Notes: a model not told the origin generated them from the sequence alone. Counted from the stretch's first letter, positions 24,882-33,261 are shown. The stretch is 36,523 nt of DNA from Bifidobacterium callitrichos DSM 23973 (GCF_000741175.1 NZ_JGYS01000001.1:350199-386721); one strand, 5' to 3'. Translations and numbers: made by a program.

Positions 24882-25079
24882 CCAGGACGGATGCGAATGC
24901 CGCCTATGCGACTTGCGGACGCAGGCTGCCGTGTTCGCCTACGACGTAGCGCAGTGCGTGGCCGCCGTGCTGTCTGCGACACTGGTGACTGGCATCGGGA
25001 TGCCGGGCAACGGTCTAACGAAACCATATGCGACCGTCGACATCGTCGACGACAACACATCGAAGACAAGGAGCATGAT

Positions 25080-25604
25080 ATGAAGAAGACGCTGGTTCTG
25101 GTGTTCCATCCGGATCTGGGCGGACAGTCCCACGTGAACAAGGCGCTGGCCAAGGCCGCCGGCGAACTGGAGAACGTGACAGTGCGCGACGAGTACGCGC
25201 TCTACCCGGACGGCAACATCGACGTGAAGGCCGAGCAGCAGGCCGTCGAGGCCGCCGACCGTGTCGTGTTCCAGTTCCCGCTCTACTGGTTCTCCTCTCC
25301 CGCGCTCCTCAAGGAGTGGGAGGACGTGGTGCTCGAGCACGGCTGGGCGTACGGCTCCGAAGGCCACGCGTTCGAAGGCAAGGAGTTCGTCGTCGCCGTG
25401 TCCACCGGATCGCCGGAGTCGAAGTACCAGCCGGACGGCGACAACCGCTTCACCATCGACCAGGTGCTCGTGCCGTTCGAAGGCACCGCCAACCACATCA
25501 ACGCCACGTGGGTCAAGCCGTTCGTCACGTTCGCGTCCTTCGGCATCAGCGACGAGGCGCTGGCCGAGCAGGCCGAGGCGTACAAGGCGTTCCTGACCAA
25601 GTGA
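25080..25604 (+). CDS. NAD(P)H-dependent flavin oxidoreductase (quinone-reductase-like)
   Basis: A 174-residue flavodoxin-fold oxidoreductase like MdaB, KefF or the NAD(P)H quinone dehydrogenase family. Features are the N-terminal strand and loop KKTLVLVFHPDLGGQSHVNKALA for FMN phosphate, the central VVFQFPLYWFSSPALLKEWEDVVL (helix and FMN contact) and VVAVSTGSPESKY. It probably reduces quinones or nitro/azo compounds by two electrons, protecting against oxidative stress. The ATG follows an AAGGAG site at six bases. It is followed by a terminator-like hairpin. TetR regulation from the preceding gene is plausible. Confidence 0.92.
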   Translation: MKKTLVLVFHPDLGGQSHVNKALAKAAGELENVTVRDEYALYPDGNIDVKAEQQAVEAADRVVFQFPLYWFSSPALLKEWEDVVLEHGWAYGSEGHAFEGKEFVVAVSTGSPESKYQPDGDNRFTIDQVLVPFEGTANHINATWVKPFVTFASFGISDEALAEQAEAYKAFLTK

Positions 25605-25615
25605 GTTGATCGAGA

Positions 25616-25662
25616 GACGCCGGTTCCCGGGACTCGACGATGTGATCCCGGGGAACGGCGTC
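25616..25662 (+). terminator. Strong hairpin after the flavin oxidoreductase gene
   Basis: Arms 25616-25632 and 25646-25662 (GACGCCGGTTCCCGGGA against TCCCGGGGAACGGCGTC) pair over 16 bases with one shifted bulge each. The loop has 13 bases and AATCAATTT follows. It sits 11 bases after the stop. Terminator likely though the T-run is broken. Confidence 0.6.
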
Positions 25663-25756
25663 AATCAATTTCCACTTGCCTCAAGAGAAAACACGCCGAC
25701 AATCGCATGCACAGCAGGCGAAGATGGACTGAGGCCATACACGAACAGACGAAAAG

Positions 25757-26029
25757 TCAGCGTTCAAAATGATAGTCATCGCCAAAGAACATGCGCCAGA
25801 CGGCAAGCACATCCCCATAGTTCGAGGTGAGGAAGAACTGGAGTCTGCGAATGCTTTTCGCAGACAGTCCGCCCTTGTTGTGTGCCAGCGAGACCGTTCC
25901 ATCGGCATTCAACACGAACCGTGCGAGGTCGTGTCGGGAGCCTTGCGCGACATGTACATGCACACCATGGTCACGGTCGAGAGCCGTGAAATAGATGGAA
26001 TAGCCAGCGAAGCTGAAGATCTCAGGCAT
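25757..26029 (-). CDS. DUF4160-family protein
   Basis: A 90-residue protein beginning MPEIFSFAGYSIYFTALD. DUF4160 traits are the MPEI.. start, the DRDHGVHVHVAQG motif (HxH-type), and a C-terminal SAKSIRRLQFFLTSNYGDVLAVW helix segment. The biochemical function of the family is unknown. Its ATG overlaps the stop of the upstream gene by eight bases (ATGCCTGA), so the two are translationally coupled. A GTG at 26053 could start eight residues earlier. Such overlapping small pairs recall toxin-antitoxin operons, but nothing in the sequence proves that. Confidence 0.75.
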   Translation of the reverse strand: MPEIFSFAGYSIYFTALDRDHGVHVHVAQGSRHDLARFVLNADGTVSLAHNKGGLSAKSIRRLQFFLTSNYGDVLAVWRMFFGDDYHFER

Positions 26030-26255
26030 TGGCGTATTCGCGATCAATGGCACGAAGCCCGTCCACAGTAGGCTTCACCCGATTGAACCAGTGATGGAGG
26101 AACGACTCCCCCTCGACACCGAACGTGGAGGAAAGTATCCGGCCATCATTGGTTAACACCGCTTTACGGGAATAACCATCTTCGCTGATGACGATGGTGT
26201 CGTCATCCCATTGCGTTGTGATGCCCATCATGGTGAATGTGTTTTCCGCGTTCAT
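26022..26255 (-). CDS. Small partner gene of the DUF4160 gene
   Basis: A 77-residue protein beginning MNAENTFTMMGITTQWDDD and ending REYANA. It has two or three predicted strands (DTIVISEDG, RKAVLTNDGRILSSTFG) and a helical end with FLHHWFNRVKPTVDGLRAI. No family is recognised. The ATG has a GGGAG site at eight bases. Longer frames upstream cross the MFS remnant and have no ribosome site. Its 3' end overlaps the DUF4160 start by eight bases, so it forms a two-gene unit with it. Confidence 0.65.
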   Translation of the reverse strand: MNAENTFTMMGITTQWDDDTIVISEDGYSRKAVLTNDGRILSSTFGVEGESFLHHWFNRVKPTVDGLRAIDREYANA

Positions 26256-26335
26256 TGATGCTCCCGTCATCCGCTTACTTTCAGCATAGTCTCGTGAGCG
26301 GCGTGCCGTCGAGTCCGCGGATCCCAGGAACCGGC

Positions 26336-26758
26336 TTATCTCCTGCGGCAGAAGAGGACGGTCATGACAAAGCCGGCTGCCGTCAACGCGATCATGGCCC
26401 AAAACGCCACGTTCACACGGGTCGGATCGTTGCCGCAGGCGACCATGACGGCGACGAACACGGCAGAACCCAGCGCTCCGGCGATCGTTCTGAGCGAGGT
26501 CAGCAGGGCGCTTGCGTCGCTGGCATGCGCGCGGGCCTTCCGTAGCAGCTTCGAGCCGAACGCGGACATGAGCGCGCCGCCGAGCAGCATGGCCGAGCCG
26601 GTGCGGGTCTGCATGACTATCCACCACCAGATGGCATACTGCACGATGCTGGAACCCAAAAGCGAGAGGGCCTGGCCGGCGAGCAGCAACGTGACGCGGA
26701 GAAGCCAGCCGTCCTCCTTGGGGATGTCTTTGGGAGCGTCCTTGAGGTCGTGCGTCAC
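26336..26758 (-). pseudogene. Chimeric, internally deleted MFS transporter remnant
   Basis: Open reading of 140 residues from a GTG without a ribosome site. Residues 15-60 match the N-terminus of the MFS transporter at 21426-22811 (EDGWLLRVTLLLAGQAL against EDGWKRRVALLLAGQAF). At SAML it jumps directly to LGGALMSAFGSKLLR, which in the intact protein starts near residue 323, so about 258 residues are missing. After KARAHA the rest (ALLTSLRTIAGALGSAVF and two helices) does not match that protein and looks like the C-terminus of a 14-helix DHA2-type MFS protein. It is thus a three-part relic, unlikely to function as a transporter. Confidence 0.82.
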
Positions 26759-26904
26759 GATGGCGGTCGAATCGTCGGTGATATGTGTGTTATGAGCGTG
26801 ATCGTTCTAAGACATATATGTGTTGTTTGTTCCTTGTCTCCCCTATTGCCTGTGACGACCGTCTTCCGGCCGATCATCTACGATACGGGGAAATCGCGGG
26901 CGAA

Positions 26905-26924
26905 GAACGACGGGCGCGTCGTTC
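26905..26924. promoter_or_regulatory. Dyad upstream of the thioredoxin-reductase-like gene
   Basis: GAACGACG (26905-26912) and CGTCGTTC (26917-26924) form a perfect 8 bp dyad with a four-base spacer, 71 bases before the ATG at 26996. Possible operator. Confidence 0.35.
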
Positions 26925-26995
26925 GCGGCACCGGTTTTCCTCGGCGTAACCGGCCCGTGACATGGGGTGAGGTTTGCGCATCTACCGTACGGGCC

Positions 26996-28087
26996 ATGAG
27001 CGAAAACAAGGATGCGGCCTCGGTGCCGCTGCCCGTCCTCTCCCCGACCGGCGTCGCCGGAGACAACACGGAAGGCGATCTCTACGACGCTGTCATCATC
27101 GGCGGCGGCCCCGCCGGATTGTCGGCGGCGATCTACATGACGCGCGCCGGCTACCGCACGCTGGTCGTCGAGGCCGGTTCGTACGGCGGCCAGATCACGC
27201 TCACCTCCGAGGTGCGCAACTATCCGGGCATCGAGCGGGCGACCGGCCAATGGCTCGCCGAGTCGATGCACCGCCAGGCGGCCGGGTTCGGCGCGGAGTT
27301 CCTCGAGGCGAAGGTGCAGATGATCGACCCCCGCGGGGACGTCAAGGTCGTCGCTACATCCAAGGGTGTGGTGCGCGCGTTCAGCGTATTGATCGCGACC
27401 GGGGCGGTGCCGCGTCGCGCCGGGTTCGCGGGCGAGCGGGAGTTCGCCGACCGATCGGTGGCCTACTGCGCGACCTCGGCGGGCAACATCTACAACGGCT
27501 ACGAGGTGTTCGTCATCGGCGGCGGCTATTCGGCCGCCGAGGAGGCGGTGTACCTGACTCAGTTCGCCGATCATGTCACCGTGCTGGTGCGCGGACACGG
27601 GTTCACCTGCGCCGCGCAGGTGGCCGAGAAGTGCATGCACCATCCGAAGATCGACGTCCGGTTCGACACGGTGCTCGAAGCGGTTGGCTCATCACCCGAC
27701 GGGGAGTCGGGCGATGACGGTTCCGTTGGTGACGGCTGTCTGCGATGGGCCCGACTGCGGGATCGGGCGACCGGCGAAACCATCGAATACCGGGCACGTC
27801 GCGGCATGACGTTCGGCGTGTTCGTGTTCGCCGGGTTCATCCCCAACACCACGCTGGTCCGCGACTTCGCCGACCTCGACGATCGCGGGTACATCAGGGT
27901 CGACGCGAAGCAGCGCACCAACGTCCCGGGCGTCTATGCGGCCGGCGACGTGTGCGCCAAGGACCTGCGTCAGGTCGTCACCGCTGTCGCGGACGGCGCG
28001 GTGGCCGCCCTCGACATGCAGTATCTCGCCTCCGACATGCAGGGTAAAACCGGCCAGATCCCACCCGCGCCCGTACCGCGGTATTAG
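26996..28087 (+). CDS. Thioredoxin-reductase-like flavoprotein with CxxS instead of CxxC
   Basis: A 363-residue FAD-dependent pyridine nucleotide disulphide oxidoreductase. The FAD site is GGGPAG (36-41), a second nucleotide site is GGGYSA (175-180), and the C-terminal GD box is AAGDVC (315-320). In thioredoxin reductases the catalytic motif is CATCDG; here it is CATSAG, so Cys158 remains but the second cysteine is Ser161 and the following Asp is Ala. The Arg-rich NADPH signature after strand VTVLVRG is replaced by HGFTC, and Cys205 and Cys213 occur in this loop. Normal thioredoxin reduction is therefore unlikely. A low-complexity insertion lies at about 231-247. No ribosome site precedes the ATG, so a leaderless transcript is possible. 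Confidence 0.85.
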   Translation: MSENKDAASVPLPVLSPTGVAGDNTEGDLYDAVIIGGGPAGLSAAIYMTRAGYRTLVVEAGSYGGQITLTSEVRNYPGIERATGQWLAESMHRQAAGFGAEFLEAKVQMIDPRGDVKVVATSKGVVRAFSVLIATGAVPRRAGFAGEREFADRSVAYCATSAGNIYNGYEVFVIGGGYSAAEEAVYLTQFADHVTVLVRGHGFTCAAQVAEKCMHHPKIDVRFDTVLEAVGSSPDGESGDDGSVGDGCLRWARLRDRATGETIEYRARRGMTFGVFVFAGFIPNTTLVRDFADLDDRGYIRVDAKQRTNVPGVYAAGDVCAKDLRQVVTAVADGAVAALDMQYLASDMQGKTGQIPPAPVPRY

Positions 28088-28154
28088 ATTCCAGCGGAAG
28101 TGTCCACGCTTTCGGTCTCTCCTCTTTCACTGCAGCTGCGCCCACATCTTCGTT

Positions 28155-28219
28155 TGTGTTCGATGAAGATAGAAGTCAATCTTCATCGAACACAGATGAA
28201 GATGTGATAGCATCTTCAT
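28155..28219. promoter_or_regulatory. Double dyad operator array before the AAA_14 ATPase gene
   Basis: TGTGTTCGATGAAGAT (28155-28170) and its exact reverse complement (28179-28194) form a 16 bp perfect dyad with an eight-base spacer. A second dyad ATGAAGATG/CATCTTCAT (28196-28204, 28211-28219) follows. The two centres are 33 bp apart, about three helical turns. The shared half-site is ATGAAGAT. The array ends 27 bases before the ATG. Operator for autoregulation is the simplest reading; an RNA leader structure is the alternative. Confidence 0.7.
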
Positions 28220-28246
28220 TGCAGGCAGAAGAAGATGGAGAGCTAC

Positions 28247-29616
28247 ATGTCACTGTCGTCACTCATCGCCGAATATCTCGATTTCCAGATTCCGGACTAC
28301 ATCATGCGAGACAGCGCGGCCGTCGAGGTCCCCAAGCCGGCTCGCAACAATGTGATCCACACCATCACCGGAGTTCGTCGATGCGGGAAAACCTACGCCA
28401 TGTACCAGCTTATGGATAGGCTTCTTACCGCCGGAACACCACGCACAAGGCTATTCCATTTCTCATTCGATGACGAACGCATCATGCCATTCACTGACCA
28501 CACCCTCACCGACCTGCTTGACGCCTATTACCGCATGGTGCCCGAAGCATTGAACGGCTGCTACCTCCTCTTCGACGAAATTCAGGAAGCGCCATACTGG
28601 ACGAATTTCATCCGTCGCGTGGCCGAACAGCATAATGTCACCATCGTGCTCACCGGCTCCTCATCGAAACTGCTGTCTTCGGACATTCCCACGAACCTGC
28701 GCGGCCGATCCCTGTCAAGGGAGATGTGGCCTCTGAGTTTCAAGGAGTATTGCCTGTTCCACGATATTCCGACGACCCGGATCGCCGGGGAGTATTCCGC
28801 GAACACACGTCGCCCGCTGCAATCCGCGTTCGTTGAATATCTCAACGTGGGAGGATTCCCCGCCGTGCAGCGCATGGGTACGCTTGACCGCATGCGCATG
28901 CTTCAGGCTATGCGGATGAGATTGTCATCAAGGATGTCCTGGAACGATTCGGCACCACCTCGATGCGAGTCGCCACACGTTTTTCCCGCAACGCCATGCG
29001 ATCCACAGGACTCAAATTCTCCGTCAACGCCCAGATCAAAGCCCTGCGCGGCATGCAGGTTCCGGTCTCCGGCCCCAAGCTGTATGACCTGATGGACGAT
29101 TTTGAAGATGCACACCTGCTATTCAAGGTGAGCGACTTCACCCTCTCCATTCGCGACAACCCCAAATCCTCGTACAAGGTCTACTCCGTCGACCCCGGCC
29201 TCTCATTGGCCGTGGCACCCGCCAATCATCTCGACCTCGGGCAACGGCTGGAAACGGCGGTGTTCATAGAACTCAAACGACGATACGGCGACAACCGAAG
29301 CAACGCGATCGCCTCATATTCAGCCAAAAACTGCCCGGAAGTGGACTTCGTCGTCGGAGACGAGGCGACCGGCGAGCCATATCAACTGATCCAGGTCGCA
29401 GTACGGACCGGCATTGACAGCACAAGCGTCGCCGACTTCGCGGACCCGTCGTTGAGCGACAAATTCCGCAGCGAGATGGGCAACCTCACGGCAGCTATGT
29501 CTAATACGGCCCTACGACACGGAACGCTTATCTCATTGGATGAGGAGGAGGGAAGCGTTACCACTCCTGCGGGAACCATCGACGTGGTTCCCGCATGGCG
29601 TTGGTTCCTGCAATAG
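28247..29616 (+). pseudogene. AAA_14/DUF4143 ATPase gene with a one-base deletion
   Basis: The first frame gives Walker A GVRRCGKT (42-49), Walker B YLLFDE (106-111), a sensor-like IVLTGSSSKLLS, then LRGRSLSREMWPLSF.EYCLF and EYLNVGGFPAVQRM. At about 28906 it breaks; the -1 frame continues GYADEIVIKDVLERFGTTSMRV, followed by the DUF4143 C-terminal region (LYDLMDDFEDAHLLFKV, YSVDPGLSLAV, CPEVDFVVG) to 29616. Restoring one G in CAGGC (CAGGGC) rejoins a 457-residue protein of normal family length. The start at 28247 has a GGAGAG site; an ATG at 28235 is an alternative. Recent lesion, or a sequencing error. Confidence 0.82.
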
Positions 29617-29632
29617 ACGATGCCCCACAAGG

Positions 29633-30031
29633 CTACGCGAGCCTGCGGTATTCCTCCTTGTCGACGGGCTCGAGCCATTCGTTGGAGGCACCATCGCGTT
29701 TCGGCATGATGGCGATGTGCGCGAACACCTCGGTGGGTGCGGCGCCGTGCCAGTGCTTGGTCTCCGGCGGGATGTAGGCCACGTCGCCGGGCTTCATCTC
29801 GACCGGATCGTGCCCTTCGATCTGGTAGTAGCCGCGGCCGCCCACGGCGAGCAGGATCTGGCACACGCCGTGGTGCACATGCCAATGGTTCGTGCAGCCG
29901 GCCTCGAACGTCACGTTCGCGACGTTCACCTGAGCGTCGCCGGCGAGCGCAGCCAGATAGCTTTGTCCTTCGAAGTACTGCGCGTAGGCGTCGTTCGGTT
30001 CCCCGATTGGGAATGCGCTTGGATTGTCCAT
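29633..30031 (-). CDS. Cupin-domain protein
   Basis: A 132-residue single-domain cupin. The first cupin motif is HWHVHHGVCQIL (49-60), supplying His49, His51 and probably Gln58 (in place of Glu) as metal ligands. The second is GDVAYIPPETKHWHG with His93. The beta strands VNVANVTFEAG and YYQIEGHDPVEMKPGD are typical. Such small cupins are often isomerases, decarboxylase partners or sensors; the reaction here cannot be assigned. The ATG has an AAGGAAAGGAC site. It has no obvious operon partner; its stop lies 17 bases from the convergent ATPase pseudogene. Confidence 0.87.
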   Translation of the reverse strand: MDNPSAFPIGEPNDAYAQYFEGQSYLAALAGDAQVNVANVTFEAGCTNHWHVHHGVCQILLAVGGRGYYQIEGHDPVEMKPGDVAYIPPETKHWHGAAPTEVFAHIAIMPKRDGASNEWLEPVDKEEYRRLA

Positions 30032-30164
30032 GATCGTCCTTTCCTTATGCTCTTTGTGTCGGCCGGCGTCGCGGCCGGCCGTGCATCATGCCGTGTCCGG
30101 GTGCACGGTTTTGTACGCTACGGACCTCAAGCGCTCGAAGTCAATACCGGAAGGCGTCGGCGCC

Positions 30165-30977
30165 TCACATGAACAGACGGATGACCGCCACGACGGACAG
30201 CACGTAGACGAGCATGCTGAACGTGGACTGGCTCACGCGCCGGGCCACCCAACGCCCGCAGAGCACCGCGGCGACCACCAGCGGGATCGTCCACGCCATC
30301 GCCGTGAAGTTCGTCCATGTGATCATGCCCAGGCCGATGGAGAACGGCAGTTTGACCAGATTGATGATGAGATAGAACCATGCGGTGGTGCCCAGGAACC
30401 GCATGACGCTCAGGTTCTCGGACAGGAAGTAGATGGACGTGATCGGCCCGCCCGCGTTGGCCACCATCGTGGTGAACCCGGCGAGTGCGCCGCATACCAC
30501 GCGTTTGGCGAGGGAGAGCGTCGTCTTCCCGTTTCCGGCATGGTCGTCGGTGGCCGGTTCCGTCCCCTGCCTCCGGCCGGCATGCGCCGTCCGACCCGCT
30601 CCCGCCATCCGTTTGCGTGCGAGCGATAGGAAGTACATCGACACGAACACCGCGAGGATCACGCCGATCGTCAGGCGCGTGACGGTGTTGTCCGCCACGA
30701 ACAGGAATCCGGCCCCCGCCGCGATGCCTATGGCGACGAACGGGAACAGGCGGATGAGCGAACGACGCGACACGTTGCCGCGGTACGCCCAGATGGCGCT
30801 CCAGTCGGCCACGATCGCCATGATGAGCGTGATGCCGGTGGCCTCCTTGGCGGGCATGACGGCGGTGAGCGTGGCCACGGCGAGGATGCCCGCGCCGGGA
30901 GCCAGCGACTTGTCCAATCCGTACAGCACCGCGGCGAAAGCCACCGCGGCCATCACGCCAACCGTCATCATCGTCAT
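30165..30977 (-). CDS. TauE/SafE-family permease
   Basis: A 270-residue membrane protein of the TauE/SafE (sulfite/organosulfonate exporter) family, with eight predicted helices in two halves. Family traits are the repeated small-residue motif, once as ILAVATLTAVMPAKEATGITL and again as GFTTMVANAGGPITSIYFL (PxxG-like). A charged loop (about 122-160) separates the halves. Substrate unknown; proteins of this family export sulfite, sulfoacetate or other anions. The start ATG lies in GAGGGGAATGACGATGATG; ATG at 30971 is an alternative with better spacing. Cupin gene downstream on the same strand, 133 bases away. Confidence 0.88.
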   Translation of the reverse strand: MTMMTVGVMAAVAFAAVLYGLDKSLAPGAGILAVATLTAVMPAKEATGITLIMAIVADWSAIWAYRGNVSRRSLIRLFPFVAIGIAAGAGFLFVADNTVTRLTIGVILAVFVSMYFLSLARKRMAGAGRTAHAGRRQGTEPATDDHAGNGKTTLSLAKRVVCGALAGFTTMVANAGGPITSIYFLSENLSVMRFLGTTAWFYLIINLVKLPFSIGLGMITWTNFTAMAWTIPLVVAAVLCGRWVARRVSQSTFSMLVYVLSVVAVIRLFM

Positions 30978-31173
30978 TCCCCTCTTCCTCTTCCGTGTTT
31001 TGCCTCGCATTCATGCCGCAGGGGTTTCCCGCACATAAACGTGACGTGTGGGTGCCCATACGGGCGAGCACGGTGCTCCATCCTACGCCCGAAAGCCGGC
31101 CCGCTTCCCGCATGTTTGGGAATCGACCGAATATCGGGACCGGGGCCGGTCTTTTCATGCCGTTTCGCCGGAG

Positions 31174-32652
31174 TCACACCTCGGTCATCTCGGGCGGGCG
31201 GCGTGTGGAGAAGCGGAACATGAGCGCGGCGAGGATGATGCCGGCCACGGCCAACCCGGCGATGACCCACATGCTCGACGCGAACCCTTCAAGATACGAG
31301 TCGGACTGCGAGGCTCCGGAGCGCGCGGCGGAGGCGGCGAACTCGGTGATCAGAGCGCTGGCCGCGGCGGTGCCGATCGCGCCGGCCAGCTGCTGGACGG
31401 TGTTCATCACGGCCGAACCGTCCGCGTTGAGCCGCGCAGGCAATTGGTTCAGGGCGTGCGTCTGGTCGGGCACGAGCACGAAGCCGGAGGACGCCATGAA
31501 CAGCGCGTACGCGACGGCCACCATCCAAACGTTCGCGTGTCCCACGATGAGCGCGATGTCCATCACGGTGACGCCGACGAATCCGCACAGAATGAACTTC
31601 GGCGGGAAATGGCTCTTTAGTGCGCCGCCGATCATCGGGGCCGCGATGGCGCCGGCGACCGCGCCCGGCAGCAGGATCAGCGCCGCGACGAGCGAGCCAT
31701 GGCCGAAGCCGCGCTGCAACAGGATCGGCAGCAGGAAGTTCAATCCCAGCACGCCGCCCGAGGCCATGAGCAGGATGAGCATGCCGAGTGAGAACCCCGC
31801 GTAGCCGAACACGCGCACCTCGATGAGCGGATGCTCCATGCGAAGCTGTACGGCCACGAATACGGCGAGCACCGCCACGGCCGCGACAAGCGTGGCCCAG
31901 AACCGCCGGTCGCCGTTCCATTCGGCGAAGAAGCTCACCGCCACGATGAGGCCGGCGAGGCCCAACGCCACCAGTATGAGCGACGGCATGCTGATCGAGG
32001 CATGCTCCTTGTCGCCGGGGTGGCGGATCTCGGGCACCGAAACCATGCCGAGCGCGAACGAGAGCACGAGGAACGGCAGCATCGTGTAGAAGATCCAATG
32101 CCAGTCGAGATACTCCATGACCACGCCTCCGAACACCGGCCCCACGGCGGGGGCGGCGCAGGTGACGAGGCTGACGATGCCGAGCATCGCTCCTCGTTGT
32201 TCGAGCGGCGCCTTCTCCAGGATGATGTTGGTGATGAGCGGCAGCGAGATGCCGGTGCCGAGCGCCATGACCAGACGCGCGGCCAGCAGCATCGGGAAGC
32301 TCGAGGCGAGCGCGCCGATCAGCGTGCCGAGCGTGAAGATCGCGACGGCTGCGACGAACAGGGCGCGGGTGGCGAAACGGCGCACCATGAACGGAGAGCT
32401 CGGGATCGCGATGGACAATAGCAGCAGGTAGCCGGTGGTGAGCCATTGCACGACGGACGCGCCGATCGAGAACTCCTCCATGAGCGTGGAGTAGGCGATG
32501 TTGAGCGAGGTCTCGGACAGGATGCCGAGGAAGGTGAGGATGGAGAGCGCGATGACGGCGACGGTAAGCCTCGCGCCGACGGGGCGTTTGGCGTCGGCCG
32601 CCGTCCGGGGCGCTCGCGGTGTCTGCGTGTGCGGCGTGGTTCGTTCGTTCAT
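31174..32652 (-). CDS. MFS multidrug transporter, 14-helix DHA2 type
   Basis: A 492-residue proton-driven exporter of the DHA2 family. A short charged N-terminus leads into helix 1 (AVIALSILTFLGILSETSLNIA). Motif TGYLLLLSIAIP is in helix 2, and the antiporter motif C region reads GPVFGGVVMEYLDWHWIFY (about 170-190). There are fourteen helices overall, ending with VMNTVQQLAGAIGTAAASAL and a final helix. Substrates are probably toxic compounds. Its ATG overlaps the TGA of the MarR gene (ATGA), so they are coupled, and the MarR protein probably regulates both. The ribosome site AAAGGAC is some 13 bases away, consistent with coupling. Confidence 0.93.
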   Translation of the reverse strand: MNERTTPHTQTPRAPRTAADAKRPVGARLTVAVIALSILTFLGILSETSLNIAYSTLMEEFSIGASVVQWLTTGYLLLLSIAIPSSPFMVRRFATRALFVAAVAIFTLGTLIGALASSFPMLLAARLVMALGTGISLPLITNIILEKAPLEQRGAMLGIVSLVTCAAPAVGPVFGGVVMEYLDWHWIFYTMLPFLVLSFALGMVSVPEIRHPGDKEHASISMPSLILVALGLAGLIVAVSFFAEWNGDRRFWATLVAAVAVLAVFVAVQLRMEHPLIEVRVFGYAGFSLGMLILLMASGGVLGLNFLLPILLQRGFGHGSLVAALILLPGAVAGAIAAPMIGGALKSHFPPKFILCGFVGVTVMDIALIVGHANVWMVAVAYALFMASSGFVLVPDQTHALNQLPARLNADGSAVMNTVQQLAGAIGTAAASALITEFAASAARSGASQSDSYLEGFASSMWVIAGLAVAGIILAALMFRFSTRRPPEMTEV

Positions 32653-33206
32653 GATTCGTTGTCGTCCTTTCCGTCCGTCGTTCGTTGGATATCCGTCTCC
32701 TGATCGTTCTCGGTCGCCTGCCAGTCGTCGTCCCGCATGAGCCGCAGCGTACGGCTCATCACGCGCGCCACGGTCTCGCATTCCTCTTGGGTGATGCCGG
32801 CGAGCAGTTCGCCCAGATGCGCGTGATAGTCCGCCACATACGCCTTGCGGATGGCGAGTCCCCGTTCGGTGAGCGTGAGCGTGACCGCGCGACGGTCGGT
32901 GTCGTCCGCGTGTTTGACAAGCAGTCCTCGACCGGTCATTTCGCCGATGAGTTTGGCGACGCTTGGCGTGGTGACGCCGAGGAACGCGCTCACGTCGCCC
33001 ACACGCGCCGTGGCCGTGTCCTGTCCGTGTGGCGCGTTGATGTGCCAGACCGCGTCTATGACGTGCACGTAGCGCGGTTTCATGCCTTTGGGCAGTTCGG
33101 GCATGAGCTCGGTGACGCTTTTCGCCTTCCAGCAGGCGTCCAGCAGCAGCCGCACGTAAGCGGCCGGCAGTCCTTCGGATGCCGGCCGCGTGTTCGGATC
33201 GTCCAT
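32649..33206 (-). CDS. MarR-family regulator
   Basis: A 185-residue MarR-type repressor. The winged helix covers about 68-125: VGDVSAFLGVTTPSVAKLIGEM, GRGLLVKHADDTDRRAVTLTLTERG with the family-typical DDTDRRA wing. N- and C-terminal helices form the dimer interface. The last 25 residues are acidic and disordered. It controls, in all likelihood, itself and the DHA2 exporter downstream, which overlaps it by four bases. A 19 bp perfect inverted repeat begins six bases before the ATG, the expected operator. The ribosome site is weak and lies inside the right part of that repeat. Confidence 0.92.
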   Translation of the reverse strand: MDDPNTRPASEGLPAAYVRLLLDACWKAKSVTELMPELPKGMKPRYVHVIDAVWHINAPHGQDTATARVGDVSAFLGVTTPSVAKLIGEMTGRGLLVKHADDTDRRAVTLTLTERGLAIRKAYVADYHAHLGELLAGITQEECETVARVMSRTLRLMRDDDWQATENDQETDIQRTTDGKDDNES

Positions 33207-33211
33207 CAGCA

Positions 33212-33261
33212 GCCCCCATATAGTTACCAAAGATAATGACCATTGGTAACTATATGGGGGC
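33212..33261. promoter_or_regulatory. 19 bp perfect inverted repeat at the MarR promoter
   Basis: GCCCCCATATAGTTACCAA (33212-33230) is repeated as its exact reverse complement at 33243-33261, with a 12-base spacer. It covers the presumed promoter and 5' end of the marR-MFS transcript. The core TAGTTACCAA/TTGGTAACTA has the size and symmetry of MarR-family operators. The transcript could also fold into a hairpin that hides the ribosome site. Confidence 0.75.

Noticed and set aside
30061..30080. GGCCGGC/GCCGGCC hairpin between the cupin and TauE genes as a terminator
   Set aside because: Perfect 7 bp stem but no T-tract on the minus strand, and such GC palindromes arise easily in this composition.
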